Assembly: GCF_009905375.1 (NCBI RefSeq)
Contig: NW_027417502.1
Coordinates: 62,001-126,000, forward strand
Length of the DNA stretch: 64,000 nucleotides
DNA from: Apium graveolens
Taxonomy: Eukaryota; Streptophyta; Magnoliopsida; Apiales; Apiaceae
Direction of reading: 5' to 3'
The position numbers and the translations under genes are program-made. A model generated the notes under the pieces. The model was not told the origin of the DNA, searched no databases, and was given only the letters and a program-made list of their open reading frames with translations. Positions 48,295 to 58,739 of the stretch are shown here, in pieces. Every line of letters begins with the position of its first letter. Positions within the stretch are counted from its first letter, which is position 1.

Positions 48295-48611
48295 GAGAGA
48301 GAAGAGTAGAAAGAATAAAAAAGACCCCCAAAATTTTCAGCTAGGACATGTCAGGGATCTTGTAGATGTATGCTAACTTCATCTAAATTTTAATAGTGAT
48401 ATACACTATTCAAAATGAACCAAATTTACTAAGAATGTGCCCACGGACAAATATATTCCCCGTCCCTCTTTTTCCGAACGGTCAAGATAACCAAATTTTA
48501 ACTGTAATTTATTATTATTTTATAATTGAATAAAATAAAAAAATTATATTGTTAAAAAATATATTTACTCTACTTTAATAAATAATTTTTAGTATTTTAA
48601 AATAATATAAG
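48295..48611. repeat. Relic of the Kunitz-flank repeat (unit 3)
   Basis: Equivalent of 13243-13559, directly abutting the LTR. No gene. Confidence 0.55.
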
Positions 48612-49178
48612 TGTTATGGATAAAAACCAAGGTTATTACTTGCTGTATTTAATACTAAGATTCGGGAGCTCAAGGCCTTTAATGGCTGCTCTCGTGTTTC
48701 GTGACTCGATCTGCCTTTACGAGATGCCTACGTATCTCTGTGAATTAGAGAATCAAGCCAAAAAACGTAGTTCTGATTTGTGGGGTGAGGCCCCTTATAT
48801 AGATGTGGGAGTCCTTGAATTGGACTTGGTATAGGAGACTTGGTGGACAAGCCTCTGAATTAGGATAGACTTAGGAGTCCTAGGAAGTAGGAAGCTGATT
48901 CCTTATCTTTTTAGGTCCCTTTGAGGCTAATCTATAAGGATTTATATCCTTATCGGGACTCTTCTCATTAGCTGATTTTTCCCTTATTAATTAATTACGA
49001 AATTAATTAATAATTAGGGCTTTTGGGCCTTTTTTATTCCATCAGGCCTGATTTGGTCCATCAGGCTTAACCTTTCTGGTCTGAGTTTCATATATCTTTT
49101 TATTGGGTCTAGCAGCCCACAGCTTGTACAATTAATGCAGTATTTAATTATACAATCATAATTTATTTATCCCTATCA
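48612..49178 (-). repeat. 3' LTR of the Tat element
   Basis: 567 bp, TGTTATGG...CCCTATCA on the plus strand. Followed immediately by the complement of the purine tract (49179-49194), as expected at the inner edge of a 3' LTR. Confidence 0.9.
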
Positions 49179-49194
49179 TTTGCCCCCCAACTTT
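49179..49194 (-). promoter_or_regulatory. Polypurine tract
   Basis: On the minus strand this reads AAAGTTGGGGGGCAAA directly before the LTR's TGATAGGG. It would prime plus-strand DNA synthesis. The same tract is at 14128-14143 and 31649-31664. Confidence 0.75.
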
Positions 49195-49299
49195 TGGGAA
49201 ACATTGATTAGGTTTCGCAGAAGTTAAGTCTATTTGTTCCCTTACAGGGTTTCGTTTTTCCGTAAAGTGTGGAGCGACCTACACATTTACAATGAATTT

Positions 49300-49822
49300 T
49301 TCCTTTTATTCAGGAATTATCTTAATTTCCAGGAATTTTTCCTTTATTTCCGGGATTTTTTCCTTATTTTCTGGATTTTTCCCTTATTTCTGGATTTTTC
49401 CCTAATTTTCTGGGACTTTTCCCTTATTTTCTGGGGACTTATCCTTAATTTTCTGGATTTTCCCTAATTTCCCGGGACTTATCCTTAATTTTCTGGATTT
49501 TTCCCTAATTTCCCGGGACTTATCCTTAATTTTCTGGATTTTTCCCTAATTTCCCGGGACTTATCCTTAATTTTCTGGATTTTTTCCCTAATTTCCCGGG
49601 ACTTATCCTTAATTTTCTGGATTTTTCCCTAATTTCCCGGGACTTATCCTTAATTTTCTGGATTTTTCCCTAATTTCCCGGGACTTATCCTTAATTTTCT
49701 GGATTTTTCCCTAATTTCCCGGGACTTATCCTTAATTTTCTGGATTTTTCCCTAATTTCCCGGGACTTATCCTTAATTTTCTGGATTTTTTCCCTAATTT
49801 CTGGGATTTTCCCTAATTTCTG
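49300..49822. repeat. 41-bp tandem array (unit 3)
   Basis: Same array as 14250-14776, about nine units with a CCCGGG in each and one-base length changes in T runs. Confidence 0.85.
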
Positions 49823-49825
49823 GCT

Positions 49826-50470
49826 TAAAATCGATCAGAATGCATTCAAAATCGATCAGGATGCAGACAAAATTGATCAGGATGCAGCCAAAATCGATCA
49901 GGATCCTGATCGAATTAGCTCAGGATCTTACACTCTGATCGACAGGATTCCTGATCGATTTCGATCAGGATTCTGACCGAATTGGCCTTCAAAGTGACAC
50001 CCTAGTCGATTGTTACACGGGCTTGATCGACCAGGATTCCTGATCGATTTAGATCAGGACTCTGATCGAATTAAATGGCTCTCGACCATTCTGATCGAAT
50101 GGAATATCGATCAGGACTCTCTTCTCTGTCGATCAGGACTCTGATCGATCTTAGGGGATTTCTTCCCTCCTGTTCGAATAAGATATCGATCAGGACTCTC
50201 TTCTCTGTCGATCAGGACTCTGATCGATCTTAGGGGATTTCTTCCCTCCTGTTCGAATAAGATATCGATCAGGACTCTCTTCTGTGTCGATCAGGACTCT
50301 GATCGATCTTAGGGGATTTCTTCCCTCCTGTTCGAATAAGATATCGATCAGGACTCTCTTCTGTGTCGATCAGGACTCTGATCGATCTTAGGGGATTTCT
50401 TCCCTCCTGTTCGAATAAGATGTTGATCAGGACCCTCTTTTGCATCGATCAGGACTCTGATCGAACCATA
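49826..50470. repeat. CGATCAG-rich region with 79-bp tandem repeats (unit 3)
   Basis: Same as 14780-15425; four to five 79-bp units from about 50103, each with a CGATCAG...CTGATCG near-palindrome. Confidence 0.85.
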
Positions 50471-50609
50471 TTAAGGTTCTGGTCGATTTTTGACTTTTTA
50501 AATTCCACAGGAGCTTCTAGATTGTTCCTGATACTTCTTGTAGATGGGCCTCTAGGTTGGGCCTGGCTAAATGGGCCTAAAAAACGCCTCGTATTCCGAG
50601 CTTTTCGCC

Positions 50610-50617
50610 TATATAAG
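50610..50617 (+). promoter_or_regulatory. TATA box of the antisense extra ORF (complete copy)
   Basis: TATATAAG, 174 bases before the ATG at 50784. TGGGCC motifs lie upstream and a CT-rich leader follows. Drives the strand opposite to gag-pol. Confidence 0.6.
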
Positions 50618-50783
50618 TGTAGTGTGGAGTGAGAACCCTCACTTCACTTCCCACTTCTCATTTTCTCTCACAATTTCCTCTAGAGTTCTCCCTTTGAGAA
50701 GGCGATTTCCGGCTACCAAAGCCACCGCAGCTCCACCATTTTCAAGAATTTCTGGGTTTCAAGCCTTCAACCGAAGCATATCA

Positions 50784-52641
50784 ATGGCGGACCGTGACCT
50801 GGCTCGTTTGCAGAAGATGAATGTCTCTAAAAGAGGTACAAACATTCAAATTCAATCTCCATATACTTCCCTCATTGATATGATTAACTCGAGAGGTGAT
50901 GAATATCCTTCTCTATCTGAGTTAGATTCGTATAATCATGGTAACACTTTTCATGAGTTAGATGGTAGGATAGAGTCTATGAACACCTTGTACAGACTTC
51001 CACCCCACCTTAGGATCACTCCAGCCGCCCCTGGGGATAGGACTTGTAATTGGGAGGGGGATACCCTGTTCATTTATCGAGGAGCCCTGACCGCAGGTCT
51101 TAGGTTCCCATTCCATGAATTTATTCCTCGTTTACTAGCCGATGTACGAATCAACCCTTGTCAACTCCCTCCTAACGCCTGGAGGAACATTATCTGTTTT
51201 ATGGTCCTTTGTCTCAGGAATAGCTTCCCTCTTTCCGTAGCTGTCTTTAGGAAAGTTTTCCAATTCTATAATAGTTCCATGAGTCAGCCAGGCTGGGTTT
51301 TAATTCGCCAACGGCCCAAAATTCCCCATATCTTTGATAGTAACTCTATAGTCGAGAACAACCCTAAATGGAGGGATGAGTTTGTCAGGCTGACCTGGGC
51401 TGGGGGAGATTGGGCCACACTCTTCCGTAGGCCATTTTGCAAAGTATCAGATGGTAGTCCTGGTAGCATCAGATTAACTGATGAGGAGGAGGTGGCCTAC
51501 CAAGCCTTAATTTCAGATGATGGGAAAATAGACACCTGGACCCTTTTAGAGGAATTTTCCTTGAAGAAAGTTGGTCTCTCCCAGGCCAGTGATAAGGGTA
51601 AATTTATACCTGTGTAATTATTTTTCCTTCTCTTTAATCGCTACTTTTTCTTTTTTTTTCTGGATTTTAATATTCCTTCTGCTTTTCCTTTCAGCTTGTG
51701 AGGCTATTAATAATGTCAATAGGCCCAAGGAGGGGGAATCTGGCCGCCAGAAGAGGGCCAAGTTAAACAGGGACCCAGGAGCAAACCTGACGGTCCTACT
51801 TCCTTAAGCCCCACGTCCCGGTGGTCGAGCTGGGGGACGATGTGGATCCTCCACTTAAGGCACATTCCTTCAGGCCTAACTGGGGCTTCAGGAGGAGCGA
51901 TACGGTGGTTGGATCCACCAAACATGCCAAGGATTGGTCGTACCATTCCATCACTCCCCATGATTTCACTGACATTGTTACGGGGAGTGACGTCGAGACT
52001 ATTGAGCTTCTGGGTTCTCAAGCCCAAGCTGCGGTAATTTTCTTTTTTCTTCTCTTCCTTTTGTGAATTTCAACTTTTCTTGTATCCCAATGAATTTGCG
52101 CCAACTCATACATATTTCTTTGCAGAGTAATACCTATTTCCAGGCGGCCCTACATCAGGCTAGATCTTGGAAGGGTAACTCTGATGTTTTTGAGAAGGAG
52201 ATGAAGAAGTGGGAGGAGAGAGCCAAGGTCCTGGAGAAGAAGCTGGACACGAAGAAAGAGGAGCTGGCTAAGGCTCATTCCGAGCTGGTGAAACTTAGGA
52301 GCGATAAGGATAAGCTCATTGATGACTACATGGATTCTGACAAGTTTAGGAATCTCATGGAGATTCATGATGAGGGTCTTTATTCCCTACAGTTCACTCA
52401 GGGATGGGATGCGGCCGTGAAGGCTGTTTCTGAGAAGTACCCGGGCTTAGTCGACCCTAAGGACTTTATAAGTCCTGAGCAGGCTGAGTCAGAGGACAGC
52501 ATAGACGCCCTCTTCGACTCTCCTCAGCCAGATGATCGCATCTTGGATCCTAACACTGCTTCTCCTCCCGCTTCTCCTGCGAAGGACGCTGAAGGCGCTG
52601 ATAAGGAGAAAGAGAATGAAGGCTCCCGCATGGAGGAGTAG
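50784..52641 (+). CDS. Antisense extra ORF of the Tat element, 3 exons (one frameshift)
   Basis: Exon 1 50784-51597, intron with GT...TTTCAG, exon 2 51695-52033, intron GT...TTTGCAG, exon 3 52126-52641; phases fit at both joins. Exon 1 encodes a PF04195-like putative gypsy-type transposon domain (LRFPFHEFIPRLL, QLPPNAWRNIICF) and a WRDEFVRLTW segment. Exon 3 encodes a charged coiled coil (EKEMKKWEERAKVLEKKLD) and an acidic Ser/Pro-rich tail ending SRMEE. Within exon 2 the frame shifts between about 51780 and 51820 (TAA at 51805-51807 otherwise), so this copy is probably inactive. Such ORFs accompany many Tat elements; their role is unknown. Confidence 0.72.
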
Positions 52642-53000
52642 TTTTTCTATTTTGTAATTTATCCTTAATTTATGTCTGGACTTTTGTTTGTATTAAAACT
52701 TATTACCCTGCGGGGCTATGCTACTTTCCTTATTTGCATTCTCTCCTTCATTTTTCTGATACTTTAATATTCAAACTTGGCTTAATGGGTCCACACAAGT
52801 ATTATCACAACTCAAACATCCATAGGTTGAAATAATTTCGAACTCTTCAATTTCAAGTCTGGTTTTCCAAAACCTTACATAATATGGGTTCGACCCTGAT
52901 CTATAATAGCTAAAAAAGAAAAATACTATGCAAACAAAGCTTCAAGGTGCTTTTAAACCTACTTGTCATAATGACAAGTGAGAATCGTACTTCGACCATC
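52642..53000. other. Spacer between extra ORF and integrase stop, no gene seen
   Basis: The two convergent genes end about 360 bases apart. AT-rich, with no motif recognised; presumably holds the overlapping 3' ends of both transcripts. Confidence 0.5.
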
Positions 53001-54731
53001 TTACACGTAGTAAACCTTCAGGTTTTGTGCGTGCCAGGTTCTCGGGACTTCAAAACCATCCATAGTCTCCAGCTTGTAGGTTCCTCTACCCTGAACGCTC
53101 TTGACTCTATACGACCCTTCCCAATTTGGGGCAAGCTTTCCTTTCTGTCCGACACCAGAAGCCTCTATTTTTCTCAAGACTAGGTCACCTTGTTTGAAAA
53201 ACCTCTCTTTAACCCTTAGGTTGTAGTAGAATGAAGCCTTTTTCTGATATTCTACTATCTTTGCGTGTGCTTTATCTCGCACTTCATCGATTAAATCCAG
53301 GGCTAACTTCTGCCCTTCCTCATTTTCTTTTTCATCAAAAGCCTGAATCCTTGGAGAGGAATGTGATATCTCCACGGGAACTACTGCTTCTGCCCCATAT
53401 GCCAACATGAAAGGAGTTGCATTTGTCGTGACTCTACAGGTAGTCCTATAGGCCCATAATATGGGAAGTATCTCATCCACCCAATTATTTCTTGACTTTT
53501 CGATTCTCTTCTTTAGTCCATCCAGGATTATCCGATTTGCTACCTCCGCTTGCCCATTGGCTTGCGGGTGAGCCACAGAGGTGAACCGTAACTCAATTTC
53601 ATTTTCTTCGCAATACTTCTTGAATTCCTCGTTGTTGAATTGTGTTCCATTGTCAGTGACGAGGATACGGGGAATTCCATATCGGCACATAATGTTTTCC
53701 CACAGGAATTGTGCAACCTGTTTAGTTGTGATTTTGGCCAAGGGCTTGGCTTCAATCCACTTAGTGAAATAATCAATGGCTACAATCAGAAACTTCCTTT
53801 GTGCTGTGGCCATAGGAAAAGGCCCTAGAATATCCATCCCCCACATAGCAAAGGGAATAGGTGAGTTGATAGAGGTCAGCATCTCGGGGGGTTGTCTGGC
53901 CACTGGTGCATGTTTCTGACAGCGATCACACTTCTTTACATATTCTTTGGCATCAACCATCATTTCTGGCCAATAGAAGCCTAAACAGGTTATCTTATGA
54001 GCCAAGGCCCTGCCCCCCAAGTGTTGTCCACAAATACCTTCATGCACTTCTTCAAGAGCCAAGCGTGCCTCATCGGGCCTGAGACACCTCAAGTAGGGAA
54101 CCACGAAAGATCTTTTGTAAAGAATCCCATCTATCAAAGAGTACCTTAGTGCCCGAACAGTTAACTTCCGTGCTTCAGTTGCATCATTTGGCAACCAACC
54201 GGTCTGAATGTGAGCCTTGATGGGATCAATCCATGACGTCCCCAAGCCTACGGGAGCCACAAGCTTAACATCTATGCTTCGTGTCTTCAAAACACGGAAG
54301 TACACACTCCCTGAACTTTCTTCAATCTCAGATGAAGCAAACTTTGATAGCGCATCTGCTTTAGCATTTTCTTCCCTTGGAATGTGTTCAACATGGCATT
54401 CATTAAATTGGGTCATCACAGCCCTTAATAGGCGAACATACTTAGCCATCGTATCATCTCTTGCCTCAAATTCTCCCTTTACCTGGGATATGATCAGCTT
54501 CGAGTCTCCACGGACCTTTAAGTTTTTGACTCTAAGTGTCCCAGCTAGACCAAGGCCAGCAATCAGGGCTTCATACTCTGCCTCATTGTTTGTGGTTGGG
54601 AAGTCTAGCTTCATGGCATACTCAATTAAGAATCCATCAGGGCTTTGCAAAACCAACCCTGCTCCACCTGGAATTTGTTTTTGATGCTCCATCAAAATAG
54701 AGAACCCAATATTCTTTCTCCTTGTCCCCAT
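53001..54731 (-). CDS. Tat element polyprotein, C-terminal part: second RNase H and integrase
   Basis: Open for 576 codons. Residues ~22-140 form the archaeal-type RNase H of Tat elements (GAGLVLQSPDG, TNNEAEYEALIAGL, RGDSKLII, HIPREENAKADALSKFA). Residues ~225-275 are the integrase zinc-binding part (HEGICGQHLGG, CDRCQKHA). Residues ~300-400 carry the D,D(35)E core: MDILGPF, VTDNGTQF, NGQAEVANR. The C-terminal end (about 500-576) resembles an integrase C-terminal domain (KQGDLVLRK, GKLAPNWEGSYRV). The first ~20 codons overlap the upstream frame and are out of register: a single frameshift near 54665 separates this part from gag-RT. The normal polyprotein would be continuous. Confidence 0.9.
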   Translation of the reverse strand: MGTRRKNIGFSILMEHQKQIPGGAGLVLQSPDGFLIEYAMKLDFPTTNNEAEYEALIAGLGLAGTLRVKNLKVRGDSKLIISQVKGEFEARDDTMAKYVRLLRAVMTQFNECHVEHIPREENAKADALSKFASSEIEESSGSVYFRVLKTRSIDVKLVAPVGLGTSWIDPIKAHIQTGWLPNDATEARKLTVRALRYSLIDGILYKRSFVVPYLRCLRPDEARLALEEVHEGICGQHLGGRALAHKITCLGFYWPEMMVDAKEYVKKCDRCQKHAPVARQPPEMLTSINSPIPFAMWGMDILGPFPMATAQRKFLIVAIDYFTKWIEAKPLAKITTKQVAQFLWENIMCRYGIPRILVTDNGTQFNNEEFKKYCEENEIELRFTSVAHPQANGQAEVANRIILDGLKKRIEKSRNNWVDEILPILWAYRTTCRVTTNATPFMLAYGAEAVVPVEISHSSPRIQAFDEKENEEGQKLALDLIDEVRDKAHAKIVEYQKKASFYYNLRVKERFFKQGDLVLRKIEASGVGQKGKLAPNWEGSYRVKSVQGRGTYKLETMDGFEVPRTWHAQNLKVYYV

Positions 54732-57700
54732 TGTCGACTCCCTTGTCTTGAGGTATGGTATCTTCCTGCCCCCCGACTTCTTGGTTGGGTATGGTACATT
54801 CCACCACGAAGTCAGCTAGTGCCTGGGCTTTTATGGCCGTACGTGGCTTATACTTGAGATCGAACTCTCCCAACTCTATTGCCCACTTAATCAGTCTCCC
54901 ACTTGCCTTGGGACTGTGAATGATATTTCTCAGTGGCTGATTTGTTAGCACTTCAATTTGGTGAGCTTGAAAATAAGGACGCGGCTTTCTTGAAGCCATT
55001 ACCAAGGCTAAAGCGAATTTCTCAATGGCTGAATAATTCAACTCAGCACCATGCAAAATTTTGCTGACATAGTATACGGGTTTCTGGACTTTCAGTTCCT
55101 CCTTAACCAACACCGCGCTCAAGGCGCTTTCTGAAACAGCCAAGTACAAGAATAAAACTTCACTCAGAACTGGCTTGGCCAACAACGGGGCCTGGCCCAT
55201 ATACTTCTTTAACTCTTCAAATGCCTTCTGATTTTCCTCACTCCATACAAAGTCTTTAATGTTCTTTAATGACTTAAGAATGACAAGCACTTGTCTCCTG
55301 ACTTGGAGATGAATCGTCCTAGCGCAAGCAACCCTTCCTGTGAGTTTCTGAACATCCTTGACAGTTTTTGGGGGTTCCATGTCCAGGATTGCCTTTATTT
55401 TATCGGGGTTAGCCTCAATTCCCCTCTTTGAGACCATCAATCCCAAGAATTTTCCAGATCCTACTCCGAAAGCACACTTCGTGGGATTCAACATCATCTT
55501 GTGGTACCTTAGGACCTCAAAAGCTTCCCTCAAATGGGTTATATGATCAGTCTTTACTAGACTCTTGACTAGCATGTCATCAACATAGACTTCCATAGTC
55601 TTCCCAATAAGATCCTTAAAAACTTTATTCACCAACCTTTGATAGGTGGCTCCTGCATTCTTGAGACCAAACGCCATAACAAGATAACAATAAACACCAA
55701 AGTCAGTGATAAATGATACCTTTGGAATGTCATCCTTATGCATTTTGATCTGGTTGTATCCGCTAAACCCATCCATGAAACTCAGCATCTCATGTCCAGC
55801 GGTGGCATCAATCAAAGTATCAATTCTAGGCAGCGGAAAACAGTCTTTGGGGCATGCATCATTCAGATCGGTGAAGTCTATACACATCCTCCACTTTCCA
55901 TTAGCCTTCTTCACCATTACAGGGTTTGCTAACCACTCCGGAAATTGAATCTCCTCAATGAAACCAGCCTCTGAGAGCTTTTCCACTTCCTGCTTTATAG
56001 CCTCTTGTCTTTCCGGGGCAAAATTTCTTTTCTTTTGTTTCACTGTCTTCCGACTTGGATCCACGTTTAGCTTGTGAGTAATTAACTCCGGGTCTATGCC
56101 TGGCATATCAGCTGCTGACCATGCAAACACATCACTATTTTCTTGCAAAAATTTCACTAACTTCCCTCTAAGGGGCTCCTCTAATGTGGCTCCAATGAAA
56201 GTCATCCTCTCAGGATTCTTGGGATCTAAAGGAACCGAAACCAATTCTTCTGCTGGCCTTCCTCTATTCTCATCATTTTCTCGAACATCCATATCTTCAA
56301 TAGGAAGAACCTGCCCCCCGACTCCGTCTGCCCTCAAAGAGGCCACATAACAGCTTCTAGCCATTTTTTGATCTCCTCTCTCTTCTCCAATCCCGTTTCG
56401 GGTGGGAAACTTCATGACTGAATGGTAGGAAGAGGGGACTGCCTTGAAGGCATGTATCCCTGTTCTCCCCATGATAGCATTATAAGTTGAACTAGCCTTT
56501 ACCACTACGAAATCCAGCATCTGCGTTGCTTGCCTTGGCTCCGTACCTATGGTGGTTGGCAACTTGATTATCCCCTCCACAGGACATTCTACTCCAGCAA
56601 ATCCATATATCGGCATGTCGGTTGGTGTTAACTGGGAGTCGTTATACCCCATCCTTAGAAAGGTGTCGTGGAGCAAGATATCCACAGAAGCACCATTATC
56701 CACAAGGACCCTCTTAACCGGGCTATTTCCTATTATTGGTGTTATGACCAGCGGGTCGTCATGGGGAAACTTCACACCCTCTAGGTCGGAATCATCAAAA
56801 GCCAATGTTACTTCTGTCCTGGCCCTCTTCGGGGCTTCTCCAACAATATGCATAACCTCTCTAGTATATGCCTTTCTGGAATTTTTGGACAATCCAGCAG
56901 CAGTTGGACCTCCAAAGATCGTGTTTATCACAGGCCCTTGAGGTCTCGGCCCTCCATAAATGGTGTTTATAACTGGTCCTCTAGGTTGGGGATTCCGCCC
57001 CTGATCATCTTGGTCCCTCCTACGATCTTCAAAGTTCTTCCTTCCATTATTATTTCTGTCCCCTCCATCTCCAGTATACTTATTCAATCTTCCTTTTCGA
57101 ATCAAAAACTCAATTTCATCTTTCAATTGCCTACACTCATCGGTGTCATGGCCAACATCTTTGTGAAACCTGCAATACTTGCCCCTATCTAGCTTGGCGG
57201 GATCAGCCTTCAAGGGCTTAGGCCAGCGAATATCTCTGTCTTTCTCAATCTCCATCAAAATCTGACTTCTGGGAGCATTCAGCTTAGCGTATTCAGTGAA
57301 CTTTTGCCCAGGTCCTCCCTTCTTGGGGGTTGAATCAGGGTTTTGTTCGGTTCTAGGATATTTGTCCTTAGCGATATACTCCAAATCAATTTTTCGTTTC
57401 TTGCCTCCAGTGGGCTCATTACTTACTACGGTCTTCCTCATACTTTCTTCAACCTTGATATACTTCCCTGCCCTCTCTTGGAGCTGCAACATGCTCTCAG
57501 GGGGTCGTTTGGCCAAAGACATCTTAAAAAACTCATCCCTAGTTCCTTGTTGCAATGCTATCATGGCTACCTTATCATCAAGATCTGGGACTTTTAAAGC
57601 CTCCTTTGTAAAACGATTCAGGTAATCTCTTAAGGATTCCTTAGCTCCTTGCACAAGACTCATAAGGGATGCTGAACTTTTCTCATGGACTCTTCCACTG

Positions 57701-58707
57701 ATGAATTGCTTAATAAAAGCCTGACTTAGTTCTCTGAATGATCCAATAGAATTTGGGGGTAGGCGACTGTACCATCTTTGAGCCATACCCGACAGGGTTT
57801 GAGGGAAGGCCCGACATTTTATAGCATCATTCACGGGTTGCAGCAGCAGTGCATTAGAGAATGTCCTAACATGATTAGCGGGGTCTCCCGTGCCATCATA
57901 GACTTTGATAGTGGGCATCTTGAATTTCCTTGAGACATGGGCATTCATTATCTCTTCTGTGAAGGGTGGAGTTGGATCATCAGGATCTCCAAGGGGAAGG
58001 AGATTGCTCGGATCAGTTCTTGGGACAGCAGCCCTTCTTCTTACCGGACCATCCAGGTCTATGATAGGAGGAGGATTTCTCCCCCTAGGAGGTATGTGGG
58101 GTCTGGTGGCTTGGTGAGCCTCCAAATCACGCCTCAGCCTTTGGATTTCAGCCTCATGAGCCCTGATCTTTTCCTGCACTTCTTGGGGATTCGCCCCTGG
58201 GGTGCTTTGGGGGCGTTGCCTTCCATCGGCTATTGGCTCTTTTCCAGGGCGCCTCCTTCTCGGGGCCACTTCATCATCCGAAGATTCGGAGTCTCTCTCA
58301 GTGTATGGACCAGAAAATTCCCGATCCTCGGGGATAGGATCCAAACCTCGTATATAGGGGGGCGACCGCCCTCGTGCTTCGCTTCGCCCAGCATATCCGC
58401 TTCCTCCAACCTCAGGGTGAAGGGGCATCCCATAAGGGGGGTTAGTAGTAACAACAGTTGAATATTCATACCCGACGGGTCGAGAATTCACAGGTATATG
58501 TACTTGCTGAACTTGAGGATTCGTACCTTGAATAGTCGGGGGAGTTGTCCCTTGTGGCTGAGGTTGAGTTGCCCCTGTCTGGGCTTCCCCCTGAGTAGAT
58601 GCATAAGTTGAATGGGGAGGAACCTCTACGGTTGATGAAATCACCTGGGTTGTCTCTGATGGTGTTCCTTTCTCTAGAGCTCCAATTGTTCTCCGGGTTC
58701 TCGCCAT
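54637..58707 (-). CDS. Tat element polyprotein, N-terminal part: gag, protease, RT, RNase H
   Basis: 1,356 codons from ATG 58707, just inside the primer site. Gag: disordered Pro/Gln-rich N-terminus (1-250), capsid-like retrotransposon gag domain (~260-420), zinc knuckle-like CRFHKDVGHDTDEC (~512-525). Between them and the protease is a doubled GPVINTI(Y/F)GGP motif (~578-601). Protease: VLVDNGASVDILL (~668). RT: KWRMCIDFTDLNDACPKD (~939) and active site YVDDM (~1041). RNase H: ~1175-1290. A stretch of about 20 codons between RT and RNase H (55272-55332) reads unlike the family although the frame is otherwise intact: two compensating shifts. The frame finally shifts near 54665 and closes 28 bases later. 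Confidence 0.92.
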   Translation of the reverse strand: MARTRRTIGALEKGTPSETTQVISSTVEVPPHSTYASTQGEAQTGATQPQPQGTTPPTIQGTNPQVQQVHIPVNSRPVGYEYSTVVTTNPPYGMPLHPEVGGSGYAGRSEARGRSPPYIRGLDPIPEDREFSGPYTERDSESSDDEVAPRRRRPGKEPIADGRQRPQSTPGANPQEVQEKIRAHEAEIQRLRRDLEAHQATRPHIPPRGRNPPPIIDLDGPVRRRAAVPRTDPSNLLPLGDPDDPTPPFTEEIMNAHVSRKFKMPTIKVYDGTGDPANHVRTFSNALLLQPVNDAIKCRAFPQTLSGMAQRWYSRLPPNSIGSFRELSQAFIKQFISGRVHEKSSASLMSLVQGAKESLRDYLNRFTKEALKVPDLDDKVAMIALQQGTRDEFFKMSLAKRPPESMLQLQERAGKYIKVEESMRKTVVSNEPTGGKKRKIDLEYIAKDKYPRTEQNPDSTPKKGGPGQKFTEYAKLNAPRSQILMEIEKDRDIRWPKPLKADPAKLDRGKYCRFHKDVGHDTDECRQLKDEIEFLIRKGRLNKYTGDGGDRNNNGRKNFEDRRRDQDDQGRNPQPRGPVINTIYGGPRPQGPVINTIFGGPTAAGLSKNSRKAYTREVMHIVGEAPKRARTEVTLAFDDSDLEGVKFPHDDPLVITPIIGNSPVKRVLVDNGASVDILLHDTFLRMGYNDSQLTPTDMPIYGFAGVECPVEGIIKLPTTIGTEPRQATQMLDFVVVKASSTYNAIMGRTGIHAFKAVPSSYHSVMKFPTRNGIGEERGDQKMARSCYVASLRADGVGGQVLPIEDMDVRENDENRGRPAEELVSVPLDPKNPERMTFIGATLEEPLRGKLVKFLQENSDVFAWSAADMPGIDPELITHKLNVDPSRKTVKQKKRNFAPERQEAIKQEVEKLSEAGFIEEIQFPEWLANPVMVKKANGKWRMCIDFTDLNDACPKDCFPLPRIDTLIDATAGHEMLSFMDGFSGYNQIKMHKDDIPKVSFITDFGVYCYLVMAFGLKNAGATYQRLVNKVFKDLIGKTMEVYVDDMLVKSLVKTDHITHLREAFEVLRYHKMMLNPTKCAFGVGSGKFLGLMVSKRGIEANPDKIKAILDMEPPKTVKDVQKLTGRVACARTIHLQVRRQVLVILKSLKNIKDFVWSEENQKAFEELKKYMGQAPLLAKPVLSEVLFLYLAVSESALSAVLVKEELKVQKPVYYVSKILHGAELNYSAIEKFALALVMASRKPRPYFQAHQIEVLTNQPLRNIIHSPKASGRLIKWAIELGEFDLKYKPRTAIKAQALADFVVECTIPNQEVGGQEDTIPQDKGVDNGDKEKEYWVLYFDGASKTNSRWSRVGFAKP

Positions 58708-58719
58708 GGTTGTTATAGT

Positions 58720-58737
58720 TTCCCACAGACGGCGCCA
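58720..58737 (-). promoter_or_regulatory. tRNA primer-binding site
   Basis: On the minus strand TGGCGCCGTCTGTGGGAA lies two bases inside the 5' LTR. TGG start and position fit a primer-binding site complementary to a tRNA 3' end. The tRNA was not identified with certainty. Confidence 0.75.
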
Positions 58738-58739
58738 AA

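Larger units (their letters stand above)
33858..51384. repeat. Large tandem repeat, unit 3 (17,527 bp)
   Basis: Third unit, starting at the same LRR base as unit 2 and ending at TTTG 51381-51384, where the original retrotransposon sequence continues instead of jumping back. Its first 2 kb are rich in one-base indels; from about 39 kb it is nearly identical to units 1 and 2. Confidence 0.92.

Noticed and set aside
54217..57625. Several plus-strand frames of 60-155 codons across gag-pol
   Set aside because: Complementary shadows of a well-supported minus-strand polyprotein.
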